From Lingula anatina (lineage: Eukaryota > Brachiopoda > Lingulata > Lingulida > Lingulidae), in the NCBI RefSeq assembly GCF_001039355.2, contig NW_019776046.1, positions 36,805 to 100,804 of the forward strand: 64,000 nt of DNA. Direction: 5' to 3'. Under the pieces are notes generated by a model, which was not told where the DNA came from, searched no databases, and worked only from the letters and a program-made list of their open reading frames with translations. Position 1 is the stretch's first letter, and each line of letters begins with the position of its first letter. Position numbers and translations under genes: made by a program. Shown here piece after piece: positions 23,216 to 35,396 of the stretch.

Positions 23216-25929
23216 AGGCCAGATAATTCAAAGTTTAAATATACCTAGTTTGAAAATTACAAAACGATTTCTACGTTCATGAGTGAAGACGAAATCTGAA
23301 GCGTGAGTGGTTGTTTTATTGTTGTTACCTCGACGTTTAAAGAACACGAGACAATAAAATATAAATATACAATAAAATAGATATTGACACTTACACCAAA
23401 AAAAAAAAAAAAAATGCAAAATTCGTATCTCGTACACCTAGCATATGTTTGAGCAAAGACACAATGGTATGTATGTGCATACCGAAAAAAGATATCTTTA
23501 CAATGCAGTCAAATGTTTACAGAACTGCATTTGTTAAGCCCAATATATCAAATAACGTTGTCATATAGTTTAACAAGCCAACAGCCGCACCATCTAAACA
23601 ACTTCCTAGCCATTTGATGAATGAACGTGTGGAGCCTTGAAATTGCTCGTACATTGTACTAAATTAACGTGTTAAACATATAATGCGGTGGAAGTTATGT
23701 ACAGTGTTAATTGGCGTCCTCTCGTTCATCTAATAATCCTCCCTGCAGTGCTAAATCTTTTCTCAAAATTCACCACAAAATTATTCGAATATTTCTTATA
23801 TACTCTGTTATGTCAGCCACTTGTGAAAACTTCTCACGCAGCATCGATCTTTGCCCACAGAAAAGAACGGGAATAAATCGTCAAATTATTGTTCTAAGAA
23901 AATCAACAGATTTTTCCTGAGTGTCATTAGTCCCTTGAATGGCGTTTGTGCTTCTCTTTAGAAGGACAGAACGCTGGTATTATACTGTGCAGCAATCTCC
24001 CTGGTCTGAATATGCAATAAAAAAAACATTACATATTTTATATAATATGAATAAACAGACAGATCGTTCCCTTCTTCTAGTATCAACTGACTATTTAAAT
24101 GTGTATATTTACTGATCATATTCAAACATAATAGTATTACTTGAAATTATCCCTTATTTCCTTGTATTTTAACATAAACAGTATGTGTACAAGCTCTTCT
24201 CCGTTTTGTGATTAGTCATAACTTGATTACTAATATGGTTGGGAATAAAGGATGAATGTGTACAATACAAGCAAACTATACATAGAGTCTAGTCATGATA
24301 CCCCGAATAACGAATACGTAAAAATGAAAGGTCAAATCAGTTAAAGGAAAAGTAAAAAACATAAACGATTTTACATATTGATTATTAACTTGAACTGGGG
24401 GTGAGATGACACACATATTTGCTAATACATGTACCATGAATGAATGTTTTGGGGATCATCCGTGACAGGATTATAAACCTACAACTATGACATATTCTTT
24501 CTTTCATTGTCGTCAGAAATCGGTTTAGTTTTCTCCATAATACTTAATCCCGGCCTGAGCTGCCCGTGCGTACTACGAGATGGCAGGGAGAAAGAGGAAA
24601 TATGTACTACCATAATTATTTTCTACTACATGATCGATCAGTTCTCACGCTTCTTGAAGTTCTTACACGGAGAGTGAAGAAAGACGCGGATAATCCGTTT
24701 CGGTGGTTGTATAATTGTTTTGTTTTTTTTTCTCCGTCTTCTGGCCTATCCAGAAAAACAAAGAAAGATAATTTTGTAAAATGTCTGGATGAAGAACAGC
24801 ACCGTGATATTCCTTTTTTTCTGTAGGGGTCTGATGATTCTCTTTGTCACCTAACCACACTAGAAGAAAAAAAAAAACAACAACTCATTTTAATTGCCTG
24901 GATGAAGGGTAACACGTTGACATTCTTGTATAACTGTATTGCCTGACATCTTCACTGACCAGAAAAAACTTCTTTAACTGCCTGAATGAATGTGGGTTTC
25001 ACAATTTCTTATTTTTTGTCAACTGATTAAACTTATTGTGTTGAATACATAACTCACCAAAACATTATTTAGATATGTGGTTGTATATATAAATAAGATG
25101 TTCCAGACTTTTCATAATTATTTATTTCTGTAAAAGCTTGAATTATTATCACTCCCCATCTCTGAAGGAAGCAAAAGTTAAAGAATGTCTTTTGTAGCAA
25201 TTAAGGCATCTCCTCCTAGCGAGTAGCTTATAACATTTGTGAATACAATGTTGATATCGACTAAATAAAAAAAAACTTCGACAAATAATAGCGGTTCTTG
25301 CCCGACTGCTTGTTTTGAAAGAAAGAAGCATGATTCAACTGATTGTTTCTTTTTCACGTAAATCACAAAACATGCGTAAAAAGATGAATAAAAAACGCAC
25401 TTTTTCCTCGACGCTGCTTGCTAATCTTGGCAATTATATACTTATTTGCTATAACATAAAGAACGCGCTGTTTGCTAATTGCGTCTGTTCATCAAGCAAA
25501 TGGGACATTCACTAATGCACGATATGTTATTCCTGCCATTTGAAGCAGTACAGGTAGAATACAGCGTTTGCATAGAAAGAAAACCCAGGCAGACGACACT
25601 CCGCTCATCTTGGAGCGTTCACTTTCTCGGGAAGAAACTTAAACCTGTCGCTAATTGCAGATTTCAGAAACGACAGGGGAATTGTGGTGAGAGGAGATAT
25701 CTCAGTAGCGTTCTCTTTACTTCTCTATATTTCTGCTGTGAAGTGGCCTTTTCAAAGCGGGGTGCATTTACTCCTATTCAGAGAAGAAAAGCGCTCTCAG
25801 CCTCCTCGCACCCGAGTGGTTTCTGCCATTCTTTCTCTTTCTCAACGGTGTTAAACTCGTGGTAATATGGAATGATTTCCAATTTTCACCCTGACAAAAC
25901 AAGCACGGTGCTGAATGGGCGAGTGTGTA

Positions 25930-26095
25930 GCCTCTATTGTCAATTGTTGTAGATTTCATTAGTTAAGGAACAATGCTAGCTGAAAGCGGATCAATAAAGG
26001 GCATTGGGCACAATACTATTCATTACGCCTCTCTCTGACGCGCTCACAATGGCGGACAATAGCGAGGATTATTCCTGGGGTATTGTGCCCAAACT
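25930..26095. promoter_or_regulatory. SOX-motif cluster with 13-bp inverted repeat
   Basis: Seven SOX-core pentamers (ATTGT or ACAAT) lie within 151 bases, at 25,936, 25,943, 25,970, 26,010, 26,046, 26,056 and 26,082. Two of them sit inside the arms of a perfect inverted repeat, TTGGGCACAATAC (26,004-26,016) and its complement (26,080-26,092). The inverse spacing, high complexity and location 11 kb downstream of SoxB2 suggest a regulatory element, possibly autoregulatory. Confidence 0.45.
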
Positions 26096-27023
26096 GCCTC
26101 CCCGGGTTTATACCACAACAACGCTATTCTTGACGCTTTCTACCTGCTGCTGAGCTATTCTCCTCCCTTCCATTGTCAGCCAGCTAACTCCTGTCCTTCT
26201 ATTCTTCTAATGCATACCCTGCTTTGTATCGCTATGCCATTCTTTTTCCCCCCGTTCCCCCACCTGTTTGACAAAAATGACCCTCTCTGAGCACAATATC
26301 ATTTCACGGCGAGATACCAATTCATAATACATGTTTGTCCTCTGTTTTTCTCGATCGGAGTTACACGCTTTGGGGCCGTGGATAAAAGAGACTATACCCC
26401 ATGAAAAAGATAGACCCATAAAAGGTAGTTTAGCTGCGACCTGTATTGAAATTCAAAGGGTTCGGGGTCGACAGGCTGAGTAACCGCGCAGAATGCGTCT
26501 TTAGTTAAATCGCATCAAAAGATCGACAATGTCGCTTGTGTTGCGATGTCAATGCATGTTTGATGGCCATTATGTTTGTTAAATTGAATACGCGCGGGGG
26601 ATTTTTTTCTTTTATTTGAACGAGCTACAATATGGGTTTGTCGAACAAGGCGGGTTCGCAGACTTCTCAACTCTGATCTATACACGGTGCCAAATGCGTG
26701 GTGGCTGGTTTTGTGTTGGTAGACAAAAGTGTTATTTTCAATGAGCAAGAGTTTATCACAGCAGAACGCCGCAGCATAAATACTGTTGGCTTTACTATGA
26801 TGTCCCTAGTCATACGCAGATCACGATAAGACCGGGTATTCTGACTCCCCCTTTCTTCGCCTTTCTTCCTCTGTATTAGAGAATTGAAAAGCTCACTATG
26901 AACTTGGATAAATATTATTTAGAGTCAATAAAAAACAACCTTTTGTCATTCAAGTCATCGGAGATTGAGTGTCGTTTCTTAAGACCAGGTGTCTTCTCAT
27001 GTTTTATTGTCAAAGTCTTGTTC

Positions 27024-27066
<43 letters not shown>

Positions 27067-27182
27067 CTGAGAGACATATCGCGATACATGAACTCTTTTA
27101 ATTAAAAGCGATTCGAAACGAACAATTTACAGTTGATAAAAGGAAGATGACAAAATAAATAATGTCCACAATCTACATTTAA
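26096..27182. other. Gene-free stretch
   Basis: Complex sequence at 26,100-26,800 with no supportable gene, then AT-rich sequence leading into an (AAT)n array. Confidence 0.5.
27024..27066. repeat. (AAT)n microsatellite
   Basis: Fourteen perfect TAA/AAT trinucleotides. Confidence 0.95.
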
Positions 27183-27396
27183 GGCCCCATTCCCAGAGAT
27201 TAGATCGATCCAACTAGATCGACCTAACTCCCTGGGGGTTCACGCTAAATAGCTGTCAGCCGAGCGGGCACAGAAGTTAATTACTCCCTTACAGCTTGTA
27301 GTAGGCGGGACGGACATTTAAGCCGGATTATCTGACAGTAATCTAGTGAGACTACCCACGGGGATAGATCGATCTAAAATCTATGGGAATGCGCCC
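27183..27396. mobile_element. MITE-like element, ATTCCCA/GATCGATC family, subtype A copy 1
   Basis: Left end GGCCCCATTCCCAGAGATT then AGATCGATCC. Right end GATAGATCGATCTAAAATC then TATGGGAATGCGCCC, the imperfect inverse. The interior (GACCTAACTCCCTGGGGG, GTTAATTAC, CTGACAGTAATCTAGTGAGA) matches 50,523-50,748 base for base apart from scattered changes. It is 214 bp and non-coding. TTAA precedes the left end; TATG follows the right end, so the duplication, if any, has decayed. Confidence 0.85.
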
Positions 27397-27914
27397 TATG
27401 ACTTCAACAACAGTGTCAATGTACGGGGTACAATTGACATTAATTAGGCACTGCTCTAACCACATCTGTCTAATAGCCTCGCTTTGATCCTAATCATTTC
27501 TTTGATCAACAATCTATCCGCATACTTCCCTGAATACATGATTAGTTATTATAAACCTCAATGTGAAGTTTGCAACTGAAAGCCAGACGTAGACCCTTGC
27601 CAATGTAAGCAGGCAGCCAGGATGTTTTACAGACATACAGTCAGATACAGGTGTGAACATACAACGATATATATATATCTGTTATTTGCTGTCGAGAAAC
27701 GAATAGGACGAATATTGAAACGGGGTTCATCATTCAAAAAATACATTCATTATATTTACGTGTGTAGATCATGTTACGTTTGATCTACTCTAGAAATTAA
27801 AAAAGAAAAAAAAAAGAATAATTTCCCCAACAAGTCACTTTTCGATCTGACTTCAGTACAGAAGAACGTGTTCCACCAGGTGTCTAAACTACACAGATCA
27901 TCACTCCATTATTA

Positions 27915-28171
27915 GGACCCGTTCCCAATGAAACCATCGTTCCACGTAAATCGATCCAACTCCGAGGAACACTCTCGAAATGCAATAGTTTAACAGATTA
28001 ACACACCTCCCCCTGGCGTTGAGTCAATTACAGAAAAGCTGGCGATTATATGAGGTTTATTATATGAGTACGTTGGAAAAAAGAGGAGGCGTGTTAATCT
28101 GTGAATCTGATTGCAAACAGTGAGAGTTGGATCGATCTACCTAGAACTATAGTTTCAATGGGAATGAGCCC
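27915..28171. mobile_element. MITE-like element, subtype B copy 2
   Basis: Left arm: GGACCCGTTCCCAATGAAAC, then AATCGATCCAACTC, ATGCAATAG and ACAGATTAACACACC. The right arm repeats the series inverted: GGCGTGTTAATCTGTG, GATTGCAAACAG, GAGTTGGATCGATCTACC, CAATGGGAATGAGCCC. The imperfect arms are about 90 bp each, much longer than in the A subtype. TTA flanks both ends, fitting a 3-bp TWA duplication as made by PIF/Harbinger elements (family knowledge). Confidence 0.85.
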
Positions 28172-28322
28172 TTACTGCTGGAGGGGCAGACATGGAACAG
28201 TGGGGAAATATTGTGACAGTAGATTAAAGTAAGTGGAGAAGATTGACTTATACCGCCAATGGATTTTTAGGTTTTTAGAATTTAGGTTTTTCATGTGAAC
28301 GCAGCTTATATGAACTGCCTCC

Positions 28323-28325
<3 letters not shown>

Positions 28326-28373
<48 letters not shown>
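28326..28373. repeat. (TG)n microsatellite
   Basis: Twenty-four perfect TG units. Confidence 0.95.
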
Positions 28374-28376
<3 letters not shown>

Positions 28377-28425
28377 AGTGATTGGATATTTTTTATCATT
28401 ATTTTGTACACAGACTGGTTTTTAT

Positions 28426-28486
28426 AATCATAAACTTTGGTAAACCTATGTTGCCTATGAATATAGGTTTACCAAAGTTTATGATT
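28426..28486. repeat. Perfect 24-bp inverted repeat (hairpin)
   Basis: Left arm 28,426-28,449 and right arm 28,463-28,486 are perfect reverse complements around a 13-base spacer. The pairing continues imperfectly outward (GGTTT on the left, AAACC on the right). Transcribed from either strand it would fold into a hairpin about 61-75 nt long, within the size of microRNA precursors. A perfect stem is equally typical of a tiny foldback transposon. It resembles no microRNA I know. Confidence 0.75.
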
Positions 28487-28946
28487 GTAAACCTTTTAAA
28501 ATAATTTTCTGCAAGCACGTTAAGCTGGTTAGGTCTAGTCCCTTACAGAAATAAGAGAGTGTTCTTAAATCACTGTTCCCTACAAAGCAATGCATTTTTG
28601 CCATCTCGATTAAGAGAAAGAGATAATAGACTCACCGTAGACAAGCAAGGGTTGTAAAATATAGCTGTTTTGAACTTGCTATCACTGATCATAATTACTG
28701 TAAATTATGCTGTCATGATTATTTCGTTTATTACTAAATAAATCGGTGATCAAATTGAGAAGAAAAGGAGAAAACTTAATGTCTTACTTAATGTCAGCCA
28801 GTTTAAGAGCATTGTGATTCGTGTTTTGAAGATTTTTTTAGTATATCGTACCTTGCAGACAGAAACATTATTCACACACACAATATACTCTTGACGAAAA
28901 ATTTCCAACAATTTATACTGGATGATTTCATAGCAAGGCGTACATA

Positions 28947-29065
28947 AGGATTTGAGATATACTTTACAAATGACATTTATTTATTTATTTATTGCTCAAC
29001 TGTTTTGAGATATACTTTACGAATAACATTTATTTATCTATTTATTTATTTATTGCTCAACTTTT
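28947..29065. repeat. Tandem duplication, unit about 58 bp
   Basis: The block GAGATATACTTTAC(A/G)AAT, ACATTTATTTAT(n), TATTGCTCAACT occurs twice in direct succession. The copies differ by a few substitutions and in the number of TTTA units. Confidence 0.85.
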
Positions 29066-30025
29066 TCTATATTTGCTACCACTCACTTTTTTCCATTCAC
29101 CCATCCATGCATCCATCGGTCTTTCTGTTTGTCTCTTTGTCCCTCTGTCTATCCATTAATTAATGTATTCATTCATTTATTCATTCATTTATTCATTCAC
29201 TCACTCATTCACCTACGTGTATTAGTGCAGAAATATAGTATTGATATTTAGGGAGTGCTACATGTGTTATCTTTTAACCTATCACGTGTATTAATGTACA
29301 TGCATCAATCTATTGACTCAAACCAGAATTTGTTTCCACTTTCAATATATAGAGAAACGATTCACACAGAACTTTAAGTTCTAATAAGACAAGGAAGTTG
29401 GCGTTGATATAAAAGTACTAAGTGCATTAAATTTGCTCATTGGATTAAGAATTTGTAAACTTAAAATTCGCAAAATACACTTTGACTATAAACAGGATTT
29501 GAAGAGAAATGCTTTACGTGTGTCTGTTCTTCTAGTAAAATGGAATTTCAAGTACATATTATCATTGCATTCAAGGGAAAACCGTGCTCATCAGCCGCCA
29601 TTAATCAGTGAAGGTTATCTTTAAAAAAGGTGAATAAAAGATAAACGAAATAAAGAATTGAATAAATGAGAAATGAAACATGAATGAATGAAAAACAGAA
29701 AGTAAAATAAATAAGCAATACTTCATAGACGTTTTCGTAGGTAAGTATCTAAACTTAATCTAGATTTGATTCAAAAGTTACAAAATAAACAGGTTAGATT
29801 ATGGCAATTGACACGTCCTGAAAATTATAACAAAGAGAATTAACACGTCGGATGGTTAAACCTTTTCACAAGTGGTTCGAGATTTAACTAATAAACAGGA
29901 GATATGTGACCAGGGATTAGAAACCATACGGGCTTTCATAACACTGTGAACTGTTATGAAAGTGTGCGCTGTTATGAAATGTATTACTTAGATTGCCAAA
30001 TCTATCTATCTATATGTATCTTTTT

Positions 30026-30028
<3 letters not shown>

Positions 30029-30068
<40 letters not shown>

Positions 30069-30078
30069 GAGAGAGAGA
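30029..30078. repeat. (GA)n microsatellite
   Basis: GA array of about 50 bases interrupted once by CAGACA. Confidence 0.9.
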
Positions 30079-32117
30079 TCTTCGTAAATAAACATGGCAC
30101 GATTCTTGACAGACCTCCGTCCGTCTGTCCGTGTGTCTGTCTGATCGTCCGTGAATAAGGAAGTGAGTGATTCAAGGTCTCGGTATTGATAACTAAATTA
30201 CTAAGTACGTAAGTAACCAAATAACCATATAAGTATCTAACTTACGTCAAATAAGCTTCATTTAAATAAATAAATAAATAAATAAGCTAAAATGCAAACA
30301 GAGAGGGAAGACCTCCCCAGGGAAACTCAATTCTCAATATCATAATTTGATAATTAATCAAGCATAGATATAAAGTAATCAGTTTATCAATCAATTATAA
30401 AATTAATTAATTACTTCATTAATAACATGGAAGGAGCTTGTTAGGAGATTTCATCACATGGCTAAGCAATGAAGCATGGCACTGAAAATATTTGCCGATG
30501 GCACATGTATATCTCGTGCCAAAGGCTAATAGGAGAGAACGCCAGTGCGATATGACGAAATCGCAATGGCAAATTATAAAAATAACCATTGAAAAAAAAA
30601 ATTGAAATTACACAACAGCCCCTCACAGGCAACTGTGAAAAATTCTAGAAACCCGACCCAAGACAGCACAACACGGGGAAATTAAACCACATATATATAT
30701 ATATATTGTAGAGAAAGTCAGAAAGACATGTGGTCAGCTTTACAAGACAATGAATATATGCTTAATATACGCTGGAAAATGAAGGTTAAACCTCTTTAAT
30801 GATTTATTCAGAATGTTTTTAAAGAGCGTAGATTACGGCAACGTGCACAGCAGGGTATCACGTTGACGAAATGACTGAACCCTAAGTCGCCGCAGTGTTT
30901 CAAGTCGAAAATCCATTTCACAACGCTTTCAAGTCTTTTCTTCCCGAGATAATAAGACCAGCACAGCAAGCAATGGAAGTCTGTTTCCTCTCCGTTTCCT
31001 TCCATTACCGAAGACAAAAGCAACTTCGGTCGAAAACACGAATCTTTTTCGTGAGTCTCAAGTCGGGAAGAAAAGAATCTATTCACGAGCTTTTGGCGCG
31101 GTTTTCCGCCCGGTGAACTTGGATCGGAAATTGCCACCGATGTTAATTACGAGTAATAGTGGTGTTCTCAGGGGTTCGGTTATTTTGGAATTATTCCTCA
31201 CTTCTCTCGCGTGTCCGACTCACTGGTTCGAAATAATGGGAGATAATGGATCTATGTGGCGTTCATGAAAGAGACGCACTGATTTCTACAGTTGGGATCG
31301 TCACAGGTTTAACAGCTTTTCGCTTGTTGGCATTCAATCGCAAGACAAAAGCGAGACAATGCGAGACAATGCGGGGTTTTAGAAATGCACTCACTTTTTC
31401 TGCTTCAAGGATTTCTCTCCGCCGTCACCTGCAGTTTTAGCGATCGGTTCAATAGTGCGGCTTTTATTCCTGGAATTGTAGGGCAGCCACTAAGGGTTCA
31501 ATTCACAGGCGTCCTCACCCCCTTGTGCCCAGACACGAGATGCTATTATGTGGGGACGGAATGCTATTCAAACGCCATTCAAGGTATATCGAATGGTATT
31601 AAACGATTTCAATCACCCTTAATTGTGACTTCGACGTGTCTTAGAATTCTCGGTAATTGAAAACGTATTTGACCGAGTCACGGCTTCATGGTTGCCCGAG
31701 TGCAGTTGTTAAGTCATTGGGCGGCGTCTTTTTTTCTGTTTACCGGACTGTCTCAGCTGCAAACAGGCCTGTGTGTCTGAGAGAGGGACGCTGTGACGGA
31801 CACTTGTTTTATTTTGCCGGACAGTCGGTGCAGTTACCGGACAAGAATATGATTACCATTATGTAAATAGATTTTGTGACCTGCATGCAGCACTCGTGTC
31901 TTCTTGCGTATAAAAGTGTATCACGCATATATCTTAAAAAAGGTAGGAAATCTAGACGCATGGCTCTGCAATAAACAGAGTAATAACTATGTGTCAATAT
32001 ATAAAACATGACATAAGGAAATATAAATAAATAAATAAATAAATAAAGTGCCATTTGGGACTGGCATGTATTTTCTGCCTGACCAAATATTATTGATGTG
32101 TTAACGGTGGGTTTAAG

Positions 32118-32146
32118 GCGCGCGCGCGTGTGTGTGTGTGTGTGTG
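32118..32146. repeat. (CG)n(TG)n alternating tract
   Basis: GCGCGCGCG runs directly into (TG)n, a compound purine-pyrimidine alternation of the kind that favours Z-DNA. Confidence 0.85.
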
Positions 32147-33787
32147 TTTGTGCGTGTGGGTCCGTGAGTTAGTGTGTGTCTGTTGGTGCGGGTATGGGGG
32201 GGGTTGGGGATGCACGAAGCAACCTGTCAAAAGTGAACATCTTTAACCTCTCTACACTCGTCCAGTTTGATAAGACTTAACGTCACATTTTGTTTTCGCC
32301 ATGAACAAAACTCCCGCCTCAAAGTGCAGGAGGCGGGAATTTCAGTTTACAGTTACGAAATTAGCAGACACATTATTTTAATTTTAAGCGCAGTACCCGA
32401 ACAAATATTTCAATTTTTCTTTTAGAATTGAAGCCATTTTAGTGTGCAAATTCTAACATGTTACTTTCAGTTGCAAATACATTTTTTTCCTTGTTTTTAT
32501 TTTTCCTTGTTTTTATTGAAGAGTTTTCGCAAAATCAGTAAAATACGCAAACAGCAGGTGTCAAAAGTTTAATAGACTGATAATCAAAATTTGAACTAAA
32601 CAATACAACGTTGGTCTATTAAGCATGTATTCATTCTAATTGTTAACACCCCTGGTTGACATATTTTAACAACTTTGAAAAGGTTAATTAATACCTGCAT
32701 TAGAAATGATTAGCAGCCAGGGTATGGAGTGAAAACTAGTTATAACCAGTTCATTCCTGCTGGGAGGGTCCCATGAGGTATTTCCACTACTAGTGCGCAA
32801 AAATATAATTTTATCCAGCGTGATTCGTGAAGCACGCCATTCCCGTCACTTGAGCATGCGGCTTATTATTCTCCGCTCTTTCTTAAACGAAATCATTACA
32901 CATTATGCATACATTTTTAAGATTTTCTACGCGCATTATCAAAGAATAAACTGTGATTTGTGAATTGATGATTTTGTTTCCCGTGAACGGTGTCACCCCC
33001 CCCCCCCCCATGGGACCCTCTGGTAGTATCGAAGATGACAAAAAATTTTTTTCGCACCATTTTTTATTCAAATGAGAAGCGACGCTAGTTATGCTTTGCC
33101 TCATTGCATTATTCTCTGCAATACTTTCAACCACATATAGGGTGTCCTGATGATTAGACAGTAACAACCTTTTTGAACTCAAACAATTTAGATCCCAACT
33201 TCAAAAGCAAATACCCCACTGCTTTCGTGGTCAATTATTGGCGGTCATTTGATCCCCCCTCCCCCCCCCCCCCAAAAAAAAAAAAAAAGTACGGCATCAT
33301 GCTATATAATGATGTGTACACGTATCATTGATGAAATGTGCAAAGAGAAAAGGAGTTAACGCCACACCAATGACGTCATCATCTATAACAGATGTGTCCA
33401 TCACCCCAGAGCGTCTCTGGGCTATGGTGGAAAAAATACACAATTTGCTGATTCTGCGCTTTTTCAGGCTCTTGTTAGTCAAGGCATCCTAGTAATAAAA
33501 CAAATTTCTCAAGAACCAGGCATTTTCGTCTGTCTAAGAGTATAAACATGCTGTCTCCACGTTTAGATTATACATATATTCTGTTATGAAAATCATCAAC
33601 AAGGGTGGTATTGAAAGACTGTTTCAAGCAGATTCAAGTTGGAGAGCAAATCTATACAACTGACTGTAGTCCTGATAGCTTTCCAAGTCTTTGGTACTCT
33701 GTGCAATAGAAGTCTGGGTTGCGCTTTGAAAACTTGCATAGACTCCTCTATCGGAAACTATAGCTTAGGAAGTGGACTTACGTGTAT

Positions 33788-34146
33788 ATAATAATAATAA
33801 TAATCTTTATTGGAGAAATCGCAACCCGAAGGTTGAAGTTATACAATTACATATATGAATATTTAAGTCAAGGAAGCCTGGTCATATTTGCACTGGTGCA
33901 CTCCGTAGGCGGTCTCACCTCCCTGGGGAGCATACAGCTCGGCTGCCATATAAGGCGCTCATAGCTAATATAACATTTCTACCCTGCCTGACCAGGCCCC
34001 TGCTTCAACCCCTTTATGCTGAGTGCCAAGCGGGGAGACAGCAGGTACCGTTTATAAAGGACTGGTATGTCCCCGGACGGGATTTGAACCCACGTCCTCC
34101 CGCTCCGGAGGCGGACACTCTAACCACAAGGCCATCCGGTCGGTAC
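33788..34146 (-). mobile_element. tRNA-derived SINE, full length
   Basis: On the - strand the element starts with a tRNA-like head at about 34,146. It has an A box within TGGCCTTGTGGTTAGAG, an anticodon arm CCGC-CTCCGGA-GCGG (anticodon CCG, Arg-like), and B box GGTTCAAATCC. A degenerate 3' acceptor strand CCGGGGACA follows. A central domain of about 200 bp comes next. The 3' tail ends CTTCGGGTTGCGATTTC, then AATAAAG and (ATT)n. Head, body and microsatellite tail define a Pol III SINE, whose tail would be recognised by a partner LINE. The acceptor stem pairs over only about five bases, so it is not a functional tRNA. Fragments of the family are at 20,495 and probably 37,848. Confidence 0.85.
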
Positions 34147-35323
34147 GTGTCAAAAGCAAAGTCTACAAAAAGGGCCAAATGTTGTCTTAAATTAAAGGTA
34201 CCGATCGCACAATTTTGTCGACCTAGCTGGCGTTTAGTAGAAAATAACCTGGAGATTATACGAGAACATTGGAAACAGGAAGAGACGTTCTTGTCTGTTA
34301 TCTTGATTGCATGTAGCTAGAGTCCCCGTGGAAGCCTTGCACATTTCCTAGGCAGACAAAATTCATTGTAAATGGTGCTCTAGACTGTCTACTTATGTAG
34401 TCTATCTAATGTCAGTGTCATTGTGTAGTATTGAAATAAATTTAGTTAATTTCGTGTTGTTTATACGCATCTTAACTATTTTGCCAGAGGCTTAATAAAA
34501 TTTGATGTTCAGGGAGAAAAGTCACTGTAACATGTGAACTACAGCCGTTATTATTAAAATTAGTTGGATTTTAAATTTTAACTGCATTTAGCCTTTTAGA
34601 AATAAATCAATTCATAACAGATATACAGAGCTTAAGGACGTAAAATGAGTCTCACGGATCGCTCATCTGCGAACCCCTCCTCCCCTCCTCTCCCCAGTCA
34701 CAGCCAACGTCAGGATAGAGAAGTATCAAAGCTTTAAAAGCTCGCTTGTGTGCGTCCTTCGACGGGTAATATTCCCTTTTTTAAACATATTTTGTTGTAA
34801 AACTTCAAGATCAATCAGACTGCTTTGTCCATGGAATGCGTAACATGAAGACTGCGGATAGATTTAAGTATATTATGTCTGGTTAACAAACAGTAATGCT
34901 AAACCGTAGAGAAGAACGGCACACGAATTTTACCTCAATTTAAACTTTTTTGTCGTTTTTCACCCCGACACATGCCCTGTCAAGTTAAATGACATCGGCG
35001 CTTTCATCTAGACCGCTCTACAAGAATACAATGGCCTGTGTACACCGAACTTAACCCGGCTGCTTTGTCATTAATGTAACTTTAACGTCTGTGACCATTG
35101 TGTGTCGCAGTAAAGCGATCACCTTGCTACAAAAGGGGAAAATACGACACTTGGCTCACAACGGCGATCGTTTCTTAAGAGAAACAATGGTCTGTATATG
35201 GATGGTTGTAGAGGCTGCGGCGGCTGCTTAAAGGACTCGACGCCGTTAAAGAAGAAAAAGACGAAAAAAAACTGTTTTGGTTTTACAGGCCAACAGTTGG
35301 CGACTTGTATCAGTGACGCGTTC

Positions 35324-35336
35324 TCTCTCTCTCTAG

Positions 35337-35396
<60 letters not shown>
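35324..35396. repeat. Compound (CT)n(CA)n microsatellite
   Basis: About 33 bases of CT with a TAG interruption pass directly into about 37 bases of CA. Confidence 0.9.

Larger units (their letters stand above)
20762..25929. other. Gene-free stretch between SoxB2 and the 25.9-kb SOX-motif cluster
   Basis: No coding sequence is supported; open frames are under 130 codons and lack motifs. Simple repeats are at 22,152-22,203 and 22,360-22,386. Complex, possibly regulatory sequence lies at 22,930-23,215 and 25,480-25,930. Confidence 0.5.
28490..33787. other. Gene-free stretch with simple repeats
   Basis: No supported gene. It contains a 60-bp tandem duplication (28.95-29.07 kb), GA and CG/TG arrays listed separately, and a complex island at about 30,800-31,870 whose open frames (up to 109 codons) show no recognisable motif. 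Confidence 0.5.

Noticed and set aside
25479-25865. 128-codon + strand frame
   Set aside because: It has no recognised motif and sits in a complex non-coding island; chance frame more likely.
30721-30745. miR-71-like string GAAAGACATG
   Set aside because: Similarity stops after the first bases and no hairpin partner was found.
30808-31137. Paired open frames on both strands near 31 kb
   Set aside because: Overlapping frames on opposite strands without motif; neither shows splice or homology support.
34060-34146. Functional tRNA-Arg gene
   Set aside because: The acceptor stem pairs over only about five bases, the T stem needs wobble pairs, and the sequence continues into a SINE body and tail.
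34084-34320. 78-codon + strand frame
   Set aside because: It is antisense to the tRNA-like head of the SINE and has no independent support.
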